DNA from: a bacterium
GTDB lineage: Bacteria > Vulcanimicrobiota > Vulcanimicrobiia > Vulcanimicrobiales > Vulcanimicrobiaceae
Length of the DNA stretch: 6,541 bases
Direction: 5' to 3'
Assembly (NCBI GenBank): GCA_021807065.1
Contig: JAKAPO010000140.1
Coordinates: 1-6,541 of the forward strand
Below are positions 5,937 through 6,541 of this stretch, piece after piece. The notes under the pieces are model-generated. The model was not told where the DNA came from, did no database searches, and saw nothing but the letters and a program-made list of their open reading frames with translations. Made by a program: the position numbers and the translations under genes. Within the stretch, counting starts at the first letter, position 1, and each line of letters opens with the position of its first letter.

Positions 5937-6003
5937 CGATGGGCGCAACCCTGGCGTTGGCGTGGGCATCGACGCGGATGCGTGGTCGCGGATAGAAACC
6001 GCG
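5937..6003. repeat. Two adjacent small hairpins downstream of hutH, possible intergenic palindromic element
   Basis: An outer stem CGATG (5937-5941)/CATCG (5967-5971) encloses an inner stem CGCAAC (5944-5949) pairing with GTTGGCG (5956-5962) with one bulged G. A second hairpin, CGCGG/CCGCG with a 7-base loop, follows at 5987-6003. The arrangement resembles the small palindromic repeats scattered through many bacterial intergenic regions. Only one copy is in view, so repeat status is inference. Confidence 0.35.
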
Positions 6004-6091
6004 GATGATGTTCGCTGCGCGCGATGCGCTGACTTCGCGGAGCGAGACGACGACAGGAACGGGACTGGGCAGAGGCACCGCTAGGCGGCGG

Positions 6092-6133
6092 CCCTTCGAC
6101 TTCGCGCTCGCGCTCGCTACGCTCGGTGTGACA
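6092..6133. repeat. CCCTTCGAC...GTGTGACA element resembling a common intergenic repeat
   Basis: The stretch begins CCCTTCGACTTCGCGC, carries a short internal duplication of GCGCTC (6105-6116), and ends GCTCGGTGTGACA. From memory this pattern resembles the CCCTTCGAC...GCTCAGGGTGACA sequences that recur between genes in many environmental genomes. A single copy is visible here and no search was possible. Confidence 0.3.
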
Positions 6134-6541
6134 CCGGTTGCGCGCGCGGCGCCAAGCGTGACACGAGCTGCCTTCGCCACGCCCGCCATGGCGGAGATAG
6201 CGTTAGAAAGCGAGCGTGCGCTTAATCCTCACTACGACTCGGCGCGGGCGGGCTTGGATCGCCAGTTGCCTGGGGGCGGTTGGACCCTGACCGCACGAGT
6301 GCGGCACAGGAACTAGCGCGGGCCCACCTGCCTCGTCACATTGGAGCAGGAGCCCCAAACGCACTCTCTCCCATGAGTTACGGGCGAACTCACGAATCTC
6401 GCCCAGAGCATGGCTGCCCTGAGTTTGCAGAACAGCGTACCGTCCGGAACTGCGAATGGCGCTCGGGTGTCGGATGTAGCTGCGTGAGCAGCATCGCAGC
6501 ACCGCGAATCGTTCGGGCGCCCCGCGGCACCGGTATCACCT

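Larger units (their letters stand above)
5924..6541. other. 618-bp stretch without a supported gene
   Basis: Reading frames of about 100 codons exist on both strands (6005-6316 on +, 6203-6502 on -), but neither has a ribosome site, a recognisable motif or convincing protein character. Short stems are frequent: CGATG/CATCG enclosing CGCAAC/GTT(g)GCG (5937-5971), CGCGG/CCGCG (5987-5991/5999-6003), the 12-bp palindrome CCGCCATGGCGG (6183-6194), CCGCAC/GTGCGG around GA (6291-6304) and GGGCGA/TCGCCC (6382-6387/6399-6404). No T-run terminator follows hutH. The stretch most likely is intergenic, with repeat-derived pieces. Confidence 0.5.

Noticed and set aside
5632..6189. 185-codon minus-strand frame at the hutH 3' end
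   Set aside because: It is antisense to conserved HutH residues and then runs through repeat-like sequence. The Ala/Ser/Arg-rich product looks like a shadow.
6203..6502. 99-codon minus-strand frame near the window end
   Set aside because: It is the best remaining candidate in the tail, but it has no ribosome site, motif or family resemblance, and several of its bases form hairpins. It is not strong enough to annotate.
1..6541. CRISPR array, transposon ends, tRNA or rRNA genes
   Set aside because: Reading both strands showed no regularly spaced repeats, no paired terminal inverted repeats with a transposase, and no conserved RNA gene signatures.

Overview
The window is 6.5 kb of GC-rich bacterial chromosome with all recognisable genes on the + strand. 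They are the 3' end of an unrecognised glycine-rich, beta-strand-rich protein (2-334), a full-length ClpC-type AAA+ unfoldase (442-2934), a WYL-domain transcriptional regulator (3026-4006) and a histidine ammonia-lyase (4379-5923). The last 618 bases hold no gene I can support, only short hairpins and repeat-like stretches. Nothing in the sequence fixes the taxon. High GC, a barrel-like C-terminus in the first protein (suggesting an outer membrane) and the absence of Shine-Dalgarno sequences at the preferred starts would suit a deep-branching diderm phylum such as Eremiobacterota (WPS-2) or a relative. That placement is a low-confidence inference.

Region by region: (1) 2-334 is the end of an unknown protein, and its stop codon runs into a perfect 13-bp inverted repeat at 333-345/370-382. 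(2) clpC follows. An extended -10 motif ends exactly at -7 relative to the A of its ATG, so its mRNA is probably leaderless. (3) After a 91-bp gap comes the WYL regulator. A promoter with an ideal 17-bp spacer places its transcription start at or next to the ATG at 3026, and the -35 box coincides with the TTG that gives the longest reading frame. (4) 4007-4378 is a hairpin-dense spacer that ends, just before hutH, in a helically phased run of DnaA-box-like 9-mers. (5) hutH is complete, with an intact MIO tripeptide, but has no other hut gene beside it here. (6) 5924-6541 is probably intergenic.

Working together: ClpC unfolds proteins for a ClpP partner encoded elsewhere. The WYL protein probably senses a ligand and controls transcription, and its target could be clpC or its own gene, but no operator was identified. 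HutH makes urocanate from histidine and appears to be a separate transcription unit. I found no CRISPR array, transposase, tRNA, rRNA, phage gene or defence system. The most interesting signals are regulatory: apparent leaderless expression, the strong inverted repeat before clpC, and the structured spacer with DnaA-like boxes before hutH. No undescribed multi-gene system is evident.
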